From assembly GCA_937951645.1 (NCBI GenBank), contig CALFBM010000037.1:1-38749 (forward strand): DNA of 38,749 nucleotides, in the 5' to 3' direction. This document shows, piece by piece, positions 9,644-18,639 of this stretch. Origin of the DNA: an uncultured Rhizobiaceae group bacterium. GTDB lineage: Bacteria > Pseudomonadota > Alphaproteobacteria > Rhizobiales > Rhizobiaceae. Made by a program: the position numbers and the translations under genes. The number at the start of each line of letters is the position of its first letter. Positions within the stretch are counted from its first letter, which is position 1. Under the pieces are notes generated by a model, which did no database searches, was not told where the DNA came from, and worked only from the letters and a program-made list of their open reading frames with translations.

Positions 9644-12600
9644 TTAGCGGTTCTTAATTGCATCAAGGGCCCTATCCAGGGTTTCATTCGGAATTATCAT
9701 TAAATCAGGCGCTTGCGTCCACAATAATGCCGACACAATTTTTTTAGACGGGTAAATACGCTCAACCAAATCACGATAAAGTGCTAGTTGTGTGATGTAT
9801 TCTTCAGGAGTTTCCTCAATATTTCTTGGGATATACCGATTGGTTTTATAATCCAGTATGGTGACGTGACCATCAGAAACAATCAAACGGTCTATCTGAC
9901 CCGTTACGAGCATGCTGCCGGAATTTATATCCAATCTTCCAGCAAGAGAAACTTCTGCACGCGCCTCTCCTCTAAATATAGTTTTAAAACGATCATCGGA
10001 AAAAATATTAAAGACGCTCTTTATAATTTCAGAACACTGCTTGGCTGATAATCCAGGCCAGGCTTTCTCAAGATAGTCAGTTGCAAGTGATAAACGGTTT
10101 TCAGGTAATATATCCGATAGCACTTCCAATAATTTATGGGTCGCATTACCTCTTTGAATCGCAATAGAATTATCCTCAACCCTTGTTTCAAATTTTAAGG
10201 TTTCATTTGTAATGGTATCGTGATCAATCAAGGCATACGCGCCAGATGGTGTGAGGGGGCGTGGGAGTGGTGGATCAGATTTGGCAGGCTGAAATAGCCA
10301 ATCGGGAATATTGCCTGTATGCGAGCTCGAGGAATCTTTTTCAATAGTTATTGTAGAAGTGATAGGCGGTTGTGCTTTGGAAACCCAGCGTAAGCCGGTA
10401 ATTTCACCAGTTTCATTTGTGATTTGAGTTGCGGTTTCAGCCAAGGCATCTTCAACCATTTTGTGCCAATAAGCATGTTTTGGTTCAGTTGTTCCACGAA
10501 AACCACATACGACAAGACGGTCAGCTGCACGGGTCATGCCAACATATAAAAGCCGCCTGTATTCTGCTTCTGCAGCTTCACTGATTAGGGCCGTACTTTT
10601 GCGCGTGGCTTCTATATGTTTGTTTTTGCTCGTGAGCCAAAGGTATCCATTCTGGTATGGATTATTATTGATTTCCAAAATTTCAGGTCTGTGTTTTTCG
10701 CTCCAGGCCGCCCCACAGTGATCAACCAGAAATACAACTCTTGCTTCAAGGCCTTTTGAGGAATGTACTGTGAGTATACGAACCTCGTCGCGTTCCAGTT
10801 CCACTTCACGTTTAATGACGGGTTCAGCTTTGGCAAGTTCAGTAATAAAAGTCTCAAGGCCACCATTTCGATCATTGGTGAAAGACAGTGTTTCATCCAA
10901 AAATGAATCAAGCACATCTTCTGCTTCCATGCCAAGACGGCTTAAGATTTTCTTGCGCCCTTCCATTTTACCAAGAAGATATGCATAAAAATCAAACACA
11001 CTTGCAGAGCGCCCAACTGCAAAAATCTTCTCAAGGCGTTTGATAATCAAGGAAGCTATTTCAGATTTTGCATGTGATTTGTCTTCTGCTATCGCAATAA
11101 TCTGTTCATGGAGGCTGGTGTCCCCACGGTAATGCGCAAGTTCGAACAATGTATCTTCATCAATATTAAAAAATACACTCTTAAGAACGCAAGCAAGGGA
11201 TAAATCATCCTCTGGCAGAAGCACCACACGCCCTATTGCAAGTAAATCTTCTATCGCCACATGATCTGTCAATGTCAGACGGTCAGCGCCCGCAATGGCC
11301 AAGCCCTTGTCTTTCATCGTACGGGTGAAAGCAGTTAGAAAACGATCCCGCTTGCGTACCAGTACAAGAATATCACCGAAGGCCAAGGGTTTTTCCATAC
11401 CAGGCAGTTTTTGGCCTACCCATTCTTTAATTGAGTCAGCAATTTTGCTTGCCAAAAGAATTGCAGGATCATCTGCAGGCTTCTTGTCAACAGGATCAAG
11501 CCAGCTTTCTGTTTGCTCAATCTTCTCTTGTACGAACAATGGCCAGACCTGGACTTCACCCGGATGCGTACTTCGCACTGCATCATGGACTGGCCTTTCT
11601 TCTGATTGGGTAAGTCCCGTGAGGTTTTCTGGGTGTGAAAAAACCGTATCAACTGCGTGTAGAACATCTTGTGTTGAGCGAAATGAAAGTTCCAGACGCC
11701 CGGCATGAAATGTCTTGCCGGCTTCATTAACGCGTTTTTTAAGGTATTTTTCCTGTCGATCAAACTCACTGGGCTCAGCGCCCTGAAAAGAGAAAATAGA
11801 CTGCTTCTCGTCACCTACCACAAAAACAGTGCGGTTTAGATTTGCTGCCGTTTCGCCTGAGTAAAAATCTTCTGTTACCGCATTGATAATTTCCCACTGT
11901 TTGGGAGATGTATCTTGCGCTTCATCAACCAGAAGGTGATCAATACCGCGATCAAGTCTGTAGCGTATCCAGTCCCTGATATCAGCGCGTGTTAAAAGAT
12001 TGGCGCATTTTTCAATCTGATCATCAAAGTCAATAACACCACGTTGCCGCTTCATGTTTTCATAAAGTTGTAGAACTGACTCTGCAATCCTGAAGAGATG
12101 ACAAGAGTTTTCCAAAAGTTCAATTGTGTTGATTTTTTCAATTGCAGCTATCAGATAATGGGCTATTGAAATAAGTGTATCAGCTGCAGTTGGAATTTTA
12201 TTTTTAACAAAATTGGTTGCAATGGTTTTTTCAGCTTTAGGCTCATTTTTGGCAGTAAGTACGGCCTTTTTAATGGTTTCAAAAGTAATTTCCGGCGCTT
12301 TATTTTCAACAAGAACTTGTAAGGCATTTGCTAATAAAAGATCAGTTTTTTTATCACTATTTGCTGCTTGCTCTGCAATTGAAGTGATACCTTTACAGTT
12401 ACTGAGGATATCCAGAACGGTCTGGTTGTAAATTTGTTCAGGCGTATCATCCAGGGTTATGCCAAGCGTCGCATATAGTGGCTTCAATGCATTTTTAACA
12501 TCCCCTTTTGTCCAGCCAAGAAAGTCTTGCCGGATTGAAATGATTGCATTAAGGCCATCTTCTATAGTGCTATCTGTAGCGTATGGAATTAGCTTTGCAT

Positions 12601-13123
12601 AATGTAATGCCGCTTCACTTGAGTTGCCCCCCAAAACTTGCGCCCTGGCTTGAGAGAGCATATTGGCTTGTTCAATTTCCTGAAGGGCCTCAAAATGTCC
12701 AGGCACATTTGCCTCAAGTGGGAATTGATGCAGGAGTGATTCACAAAAAGCATGAATTGTTTGTATCTTAAGTCCACCTGGCGTATCGAGCGCCAAGGCA
12801 AAAAGCTGTCGTGCCTTGGTTCTCAGTTTTGGGGTTGGATGTTGGTTTGATGTATTTAAAATTTCCGCATCAAGCTTTGCATCTTCCATCATGGTCCAGT
12901 TGGCAAGTGTACTGAAAACACGGTTTTTCATGTTTGCAGCAGCAGCTTTTGTAAACGTCAGACAGAGGATTTTATCAGGTGCATTACCTGCGAGCATAAG
13001 ACGAATAACCCGCTGTGTCAGAACGTGGGTTTTTCCAGAACCGGCATTTGCCGAAACCCATGCAGAGTTTTTCGGATTGGAAGAAGCATATTGTTGTTCA
13101 AGGGTAGAGGAAGGAATGTTCAT
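9644..13123 (-). CDS. addA: Double-strand break repair helicase AddA
   Basis: UvrD-type Walker A (VSANAGSGKTHVLTQRV), VDEAQDTSPKQWEI, C-terminal nuclease motif (ILDYKTNR); ATGA overlap with addB. Confidence 0.95.
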   Translation of the reverse strand: MNIPSSTLEQQYASSNPKNSAWVSANAGSGKTHVLTQRVIRLMLAGNAPDKILCLTFTKAAAANMKNRVFSTLANWTMMEDAKLDAEILNTSNQHPTPKLRTKARQLFALALDTPGGLKIQTIHAFCESLLHQFPLEANVPGHFEALQEIEQANMLSQARAQVLGGNSSEAALHYAKLIPYATDSTIEDGLNAIISIRQDFLGWTKGDVKNALKPLYATLGITLDDTPEQIYNQTVLDILSNCKGITSIAEQAANSDKKTDLLLANALQVLVENKAPEITFETIKKAVLTAKNEPKAEKTIATNFVKNKIPTAADTLISIAHYLIAAIEKINTIELLENSCHLFRIAESVLQLYENMKRQRGVIDFDDQIEKCANLLTRADIRDWIRYRLDRGIDHLLVDEAQDTSPKQWEIINAVTEDFYSGETAANLNRTVFVVGDEKQSIFSFQGAEPSEFDRQEKYLKKRVNEAGKTFHAGRLELSFRSTQDVLHAVDTVFSHPENLTGLTQSEERPVHDAVRSTHPGEVQVWPLFVQEKIEQTESWLDPVDKKPADDPAILLASKIADSIKEWVGQKLPGMEKPLAFGDILVLVRKRDRFLTAFTRTMKDKGLAIAGADRLTLTDHVAIEDLLAIGRVVLLPEDDLSLACVLKSVFFNIDEDTLFELAHYRGDTSLHEQIIAIAEDKSHAKSEIASLIIKRLEKIFAVGRSASVFDFYAYLLGKMEGRKKILSRLGMEAEDVLDSFLDETLSFTNDRNGGLETFITELAKAEPVIKREVELERDEVRILTVHSSKGLEARVVFLVDHCGAAWSEKHRPEILEINNNPYQNGYLWLTSKNKHIEATRKSTALISEAAEAEYRRLLYVGMTRAADRLVVCGFRGTTEPKHAYWHKMVEDALAETATQITNETGEITGLRWVSKAQPPITSTITIEKDSSSSHTGNIPDWLFQPAKSDPPLPRPLTPSGAYALIDHDTITNETLKFETRVEDNSIAIQRGNATHKLLEVLSDILPENRLSLATDYLEKAWPGLSAKQCSEIIKSVFNIFSDDRFKTIFRGEARAEVSLAGRLDINSGSMLVTGQIDRLIVSDGHVTILDYKTNRYIPRNIEETPEEYITQLALYRDLVERIYPSKKIVSALLWTQAPDLMIIPNETLDRALDAIKNR

Positions 13124-16100
13124 GAAGCCTCCTCTTCATCATCGCCAAATGACCATTCCCTTGTTCTGGCAAGGTGATCGTAATCGCCCGAGATATCTCC
13201 ATCCTTAAAAGGAGCACGTCTTGATAAATAACCCTGTTCTTGAAACTGATATCCCTTGATAAGCTTCAATAGTTCTGCTTCAGCATTATTGATAATACCA
13301 TCAAGAGAATGGTCTTTACCGGTAATGGATTGAGCTTTGAACTCTGACCCTCTGCGCAAGCGCATATAGATTAAATCCTTGATGCCAGAAGGGTTTTCTA
13401 TATTAAATCCAGCTTGTTTTGCAATCAAGCCTTCAAGTGCCAGCTGTGGGGACAATGTTTGTGCCTGTTTGATGGAAGGACTTGTACCTGTTTTATAATC
13501 AATAATATGAAGCGCACCATTATCCATAACATCAATACGGTCAGCACGGGCACGTAACTTGAAAGTATCATTTGCCAGTTTTATAGAGCCTTCAATTTCG
13601 CAAAGTGTCTCGGAAATTTTTTGCTTGAGGTGATATTTGTCTTCCCATTCGATGTAGGCTTCCGCAATTTCGTGAAATCTTAACTGCCAGATATTTGAAA
13701 TATCCGCCGAGAGATTTTGCTCTTCGATATGTTCTTTCGAAAGTTTTTTTAAATAATCCAGACGTTCTTTTGCAGACATGGATTGATCTACACCTTCGAT
13801 GTAATCTTGCATGATTGCATGATACAGTGTCCCTTTGAGTAGAGGGTCGGGGTCTCGTTCCAGTGGATCAACTGGTTGAAGTTTTAAAATACGTTTAGCA
13901 TAAAGCGCGTAAGGATCACGTATCCAGGTTTCAATATCCGTAACAGCAAGTGAGGATGGGCGTGATGTAACAGGTGGAGTTGGATTGGGTCGCTCAGCCC
14001 GTTTGTTCTCATTACTGCTTTTATCCAAAATATCTGCATATTGAAGATATAGATTACCGCGCTTTTGCAAAGCCTTGGTTTGCTCTTCTCCGATAAGTGC
14101 TGATAATCGCTGTATCCAGCGTGAGGCAACTGTAGGAGATTTGTCAACGCGGGATGAGCGTGAGAGAAAAACTTCCCCTTTGCCCATCAATTGCTGGAAA
14201 TCATGTGCTGACAAGCCTGTTCTGCGTTCTGGTGAAGACATGCCAAGTTCTTGGCGCATCAAGCGGTTGAGAAAAGCATCGTTGCGTGTTGTCTGTGGCC
14301 ATGTTCCTTCATTCAAACCTGCAAGAATAATACGGTCATGTTCTAGCAGGCGCACTTCCAGTGGACCATAAATATGTAGCCTTGGATGCGTATTGCCGCG
14401 TGGTCGGGTAACGATGCTTTTCAGGATCGCATCAAATACGGAAGAAAAATCTTGCGGGTTGACCAGGAACAGGTTTTCGTCCATTGCCAGCACATCTTCA
14501 AAAAGGTTTTTTAGCTCCCTTGCACCCTCACCGTTTAGAATTTTTGAGCTACCTTGATGGTCACTTGAGAGAATTTCTGCTGCATTGGCAATCTTCAGGA
14601 AGAAAACTTCAAGTGATATTTTACTTTCGGTTTTTGCCAGTTTCATTAAAGGTTCAAAGACAGCATCAAGATGTGAAGCGTAATCAAGTAGTTTTTGCCA
14701 ATCGTCTTCCTTAAGTTGCCTGATATAAGGTGAGACATATTTTGCACCATCTAGTTGAACTCTGCGGTTTTGAATTAATCTCTTAAAATCACCTGGAACA
14801 GGTTTGTTAATAACGCCTCTCAGCGCTACCAGTTCAAAAGTGCGCGCCAGCCTTTGTGCCTCTTCGTTTGAAGAGCCAACAAGACAAAGTGGATGTTTGA
14901 GAAGGGCAGCAAGTGTTGAATTTTGAAATGAAGTGAAGCAGATTTGTGAAACTTGACGCAAGAAAAGTGCTGCCTCAGAATTTTTAAGCGGCGCTCCGCC
15001 TGTATCATCAACAATAATGTTGTAGCGCTGTAACTCCACTGAAACGCGCCTGGCCAGGTTTCTATCAGGTGTAATAAGTGCTGCAGTTTTTTGACTGTCG
15101 GTTAAAACCTCACGCATGGCAATCGCAATTGCCAAGGCTTCTTGTCGTTCATTGCCTGCTTCAATAAGGGAAATTTTTGAAAGTGCGTCTTTTATTTTTT
15201 CAGTGTTAAATTTTTTACTCTGTGAAATCCAGTTTGCTGTAAAACTTGAAGGGGCAAGGGCCATTCCAAGTAACACCTGACGATAACTGCCTGGTTCTGT
15301 TGTATTACCAAGCTCGATGACATTTTCACGGTTGATATTCAAACCTTGAAGTAATTGTGCAAGGCCGAATTGTGGATGCGTTTCCAGTGTTGTTTGATTT
15401 TCACCCTTTGCCTCAGTCAAGGCCTGCCATTCAAGTTCAGAAATGGATTTATCAAGGCCGGGCAGGACTACGGCACCATTTTCGAGGCCAGCGACAGCGC
15501 GCAGTAATCTTCTTGTTGATGCAACAGAGCCTGTAGAACCTGCTACAATGACAGGACCTTCGTTTTTGCCCGATAAATAAAATTTGGTACGTAACTCCAG
15601 AAGTTTTGCAGCTCGTTCAGCAGGATCCAGCAAGCCCTTTGAATTCAAATGATCGGGCCAAACTTCCATGATGATGTTCAGGAAGGTTGTGGTAAGTTTC
15701 CACCATTCAGCGTGATTATCCGGAACAATATTACGAACCGCGGACCATTCAATTTCTTCCTGGGTTATTTGACTCAGTAAAATGCTTAAATCCTGAGCAA
15801 GCAAAATAGCATCGGCACGTGAAGATGGAATGATAATGTCTTCATCTTTATAAATGCGTCTGGTTTCTTCCTCCATCGCATCGACCCAGTATTGAATTAA
15901 ATTCGCCAGTTGAAGAGTACGTTCTAGTGGTTTGATTTCTTCACCAGGTTGTCCAAAGTGGCTGGAGTCTGGAGAAATACCAAAATCCTCATCACCAACA
16001 TCGCCAAGTGTTTTAATATTGGGAAGTAAAAGCGCTTCTTCATCATAGACACTCATGAAAGCAGTAGACAGTGCCCTTGCTGCGCGTCTGTTTGGCACAA

Positions 16101-16275
16101 AAATGGTAGCAGATGAAAGTAGCAATGGATTATCGCGTGGAGAAAATCCGTTAATCAATGATCCATCAAGAAGGCTTTTTACAAGAACCTGCAGAAAGTT
16201 ACATTCTGCAGGAATCGAATAAATATTCGATAGTAAAGTCTTGCTGGTTTTTGAAGGGTTTGAAATCTTTGGCAC
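13120..16275 (-). CDS. addB: Double-strand break repair protein AddB
   Basis: Partner of AddA; FVPNRRAARAL N-terminus and C-terminal nuclease domain (LHIIDYKTGTSPS). Confidence 0.93.
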   Translation of the reverse strand: MPKISNPSKTSKTLLSNIYSIPAECNFLQVLVKSLLDGSLINGFSPRDNPLLLSSATIFVPNRRAARALSTAFMSVYDEEALLLPNIKTLGDVGDEDFGISPDSSHFGQPGEEIKPLERTLQLANLIQYWVDAMEEETRRIYKDEDIIIPSSRADAILLAQDLSILLSQITQEEIEWSAVRNIVPDNHAEWWKLTTTFLNIIMEVWPDHLNSKGLLDPAERAAKLLELRTKFYLSGKNEGPVIVAGSTGSVASTRRLLRAVAGLENGAVVLPGLDKSISELEWQALTEAKGENQTTLETHPQFGLAQLLQGLNINRENVIELGNTTEPGSYRQVLLGMALAPSSFTANWISQSKKFNTEKIKDALSKISLIEAGNERQEALAIAIAMREVLTDSQKTAALITPDRNLARRVSVELQRYNIIVDDTGGAPLKNSEAALFLRQVSQICFTSFQNSTLAALLKHPLCLVGSSNEEAQRLARTFELVALRGVINKPVPGDFKRLIQNRRVQLDGAKYVSPYIRQLKEDDWQKLLDYASHLDAVFEPLMKLAKTESKISLEVFFLKIANAAEILSSDHQGSSKILNGEGARELKNLFEDVLAMDENLFLVNPQDFSSVFDAILKSIVTRPRGNTHPRLHIYGPLEVRLLEHDRIILAGLNEGTWPQTTRNDAFLNRLMRQELGMSSPERRTGLSAHDFQQLMGKGEVFLSRSSRVDKSPTVASRWIQRLSALIGEEQTKALQKRGNLYLQYADILDKSSNENKRAERPNPTPPVTSRPSSLAVTDIETWIRDPYALYAKRILKLQPVDPLERDPDPLLKGTLYHAIMQDYIEGVDQSMSAKERLDYLKKLSKEHIEEQNLSADISNIWQLRFHEIAEAYIEWEDKYHLKQKISETLCEIEGSIKLANDTFKLRARADRIDVMDNGALHIIDYKTGTSPSIKQAQTLSPQLALEGLIAKQAGFNIENPSGIKDLIYMRLRRGSEFKAQSITGKDHSLDGIINNAEAELLKLIKGYQFQEQGYLSRRAPFKDGDISGDYDHLARTREWSFGDDEEEAS

Positions 16276-16306
16276 TCCGAATAAAGTGCCTTTTGCCTAC
16301 AATTAG

Positions 16307-17062
16307 TCAAGCTGCACTTTTTGCAATTGCATCTTCTGCTTCATGTATAGAATCAGGTGTTCCAACATGAAGCCAAAGACCTTCAAGACGTAACCCAAAC
16401 AGCCGCTCCTGTTCAAGAGCCGCATCAAATTGTTTGTTAAGTGTAAAGGCACCGCTTGGGGCGTCATCGAAAACAGCGGGGTTTATGATTGCAGCGCCTG
16501 CGTAGGCAAAGGGGGCAATTTTCTTTTCCCCGCGCCGCATCAGGCGTCCATCAGCGTCCATACTGAAATCACCCTTGGAGCCAAATCCAACCGCATTTGC
16601 CATACTCGCCAATAGTAACATGATGTCCATTTCATCACGATTCCAGAATTCCGCCATTCTATTCAGGTTTGGGCAATATCCTTCAACCCAAAAAGAATCT
16701 GCATTAATCAGATAAAATGGATCCTGACCCAAATGAGGTAAGGCATTCGCAATACCCCCCCCAGAATCAAGCAGTTCTTTGCGCTCATCTGAAATAATAA
16801 TTTTCAGGTCTTTGCGTTTGGTAAGGTGGTTTTCAATCTGATCAGCGTGATAGTGAACATTGATAATAACTTCTTCAACATTGGCTTTCACCAAGGCATC
16901 AAGGCCGTGATCAAGTAGTGTTTTACCATAAACCTTGACCAAGGGTTTGGGAATTTTATCTGTGATAGGCCGCATTCTCTTGCCTAGGCCGGCAGCCAAT
17001 AGCATTGCTTTCTTGGGTCCTGTATTTGGTGGCCTATGCGCAATTATATTTGTTTCTTGCAT
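16307..17062 (-). CDS. murU: Nucleotidyltransferase family protein (MurU-like)
   Basis: KKAMLLAAGLGKRMRPITDKIPKPLVKVYGKTLLDH signature; downstream of a TsaE/phosphotransferase fusion. Confidence 0.75.
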   Translation of the reverse strand: MQETNIIAHRPPNTGPKKAMLLAAGLGKRMRPITDKIPKPLVKVYGKTLLDHGLDALVKANVEEVIINVHYHADQIENHLTKRKDLKIIISDERKELLDSGGGIANALPHLGQDPFYLINADSFWVEGYCPNLNRMAEFWNRDEMDIMLLLASMANAVGFGSKGDFSMDADGRLMRRGEKKIAPFAYAGAAIINPAVFDDAPSGAFTLNKQFDAALEQERLFGLRLEGLWLHVGTPDSIHEAEDAIAKSAA

Positions 17063-17141
17063 CTTTAGCTCCTGCGCCGGTCGTCCCTGTTTTCCGGCAT
17101 CTTAAATCAATTTTTTCATGTCAGTTAATGCTGATTGTTTG

Positions 17142-18635
17142 TTACAGTTTTATTACATTTTCTAGCCAGTTTGCATATTCACTCAAGGCCGGATGTTTTA
17201 AGTTGCGTTGTAAATATTGCTGAATGCGTGGCAGGTGTTTCAAGTAAGCCGGTTTTCCGTCACGCTCGTTTAAGCGAATAAAGATACCCAGTATTTTTGT
17301 CGCTCTTTGCGCGGCCATGATTGAATAACTTAAGCGAAAGCTTTCTGCATCAAATGTTGGATTTCTGGCTTCTCGAAGTTTTATATAATGATCAACCAAC
17401 CCTGTTTCCAATTCTTCGCTCACGTCCACACGGGCATCTTGGGCAAGTGACGCAACATCATAAGCTGCAGGCCCAATTACCGCATCCTGAAAGTCAATAA
17501 CGCCAATACGGTCTGTTCCGGATTTTTTTTCTCGCCATAGGATATTTGGAGAATGATAATCGCGCATAACAAGACTCTGTTCTTGTTGCTGGATGATTTG
17601 TGCGTATTGTTGCCAAATTCTTAAAAATGCTTCTGCATCAGCAGCTTTTATTTCCGAGCCTGATTGAGAAGGTGCATACCATTGGAGCAGTAAATCAACC
17701 TCGATGAGTATTGCTTGTTCATCATAAGAGGGAATTACGTAGGGTTCGCCGGATTTAAGATTTATATTGGGTTTAAATTGACATTCATGAAATGCTGCAA
17801 GAAATTCCACAGCTACCATATAGCGCTCAGTAATTGGTGTTCTGTTGCCGTCAATAATTCCCTCATCACCAAAATGCTCAATTAGTAAAATGCCATTTTT
17901 CAAATCCTGGGCTTTAATCTCTGGTGCGCAAAAATGCTTTGCCCTTATTAATTCATCAATGGCTACAAAGGCTGTTACGTCTTCTGCCAGATGCGCGATT
18001 TTACTATAAGGTTTGCCACCTTTGATTGGAGAGCCATCTGGTAGGGCTGGCGCATTCATCAATAAAAGCTGTTCGTTTTCACTTGTTATGAGTTCATAAC
18101 TGCGAGTAGATGCATCCCCCATCAATGGACTACGTATTATATTTTCAAATGGGGTGGCTTCCAAAAACTCCCTGATCAAAAGACTACGTTTTATACGACT
18201 TATTAAGTCCGGGTTACCAGAAACAGAAAGCTTGCGAACAGTCTCATCTTCTTCCGAGAACTTGATATGTATCGCTTCTTGAGGTATTTCGTCAAAACAT
18301 TGTTCTGGCCATTCCATGACAGCACAGCCAGTTTCAAGGGCGTCTTCCCAGCCGAGTTCTTCAAGCTCATCCATGCCGCAGATACGGTATAAATCAAAAT
18401 GAGCAATATTCGGAGAAGTTTCATATGTTTGACAAAGTGTATAAGTGGGGCTTGGCACTTCAAAATTTTCGTCATGAGCCAAATGCCGAATAATTCCACG
18501 TGCCAAAACACTTTTACCCAAGCCAAGATTTCCAGATAGGCAAAGAAAATCGCCAGTTTTCAAAACCATTGCAATATCTTTACCCAGCCGAGCAGTCTCA
18601 AGTTCGCTGTTGGTTGTTATTAGCAAAGGTTCCAT
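17142..18635 (-). CDS. Bifunctional TsaE (tRNA t6A ATPase) / AmgK-like phosphotransferase fusion
   Basis: N-terminus: GNLGLGKSVLARGIIRHL (Walker A), SPTYTLCQTYE, HFDLYRI (TsaE). C-terminus: APH fold (VMRDYHSPNILWRE, IGVIDFQDAVIGPAAYDVASL). Confidence 0.92.
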   Translation of the reverse strand: MEPLLITTNSELETARLGKDIAMVLKTGDFLCLSGNLGLGKSVLARGIIRHLAHDENFEVPSPTYTLCQTYETSPNIAHFDLYRICGMDELEELGWEDALETGCAVMEWPEQCFDEIPQEAIHIKFSEEDETVRKLSVSGNPDLISRIKRSLLIREFLEATPFENIIRSPLMGDASTRSYELITSENEQLLLMNAPALPDGSPIKGGKPYSKIAHLAEDVTAFVAIDELIRAKHFCAPEIKAQDLKNGILLIEHFGDEGIIDGNRTPITERYMVAVEFLAAFHECQFKPNINLKSGEPYVIPSYDEQAILIEVDLLLQWYAPSQSGSEIKAADAEAFLRIWQQYAQIIQQQEQSLVMRDYHSPNILWREKKSGTDRIGVIDFQDAVIGPAAYDVASLAQDARVDVSEELETGLVDHYIKLREARNPTFDAESFRLSYSIMAAQRATKILGIFIRLNERDGKPAYLKHLPRIQQYLQRNLKHPALSEYANWLENVIKL

Positions 18636-18639
18636 TGAA

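Noticed and set aside
11295-11708. 137-aa and 132-aa ORFs overlapping addA
   Set aside because: Alternative frames of addA; low-complexity Ser/Arg composition.
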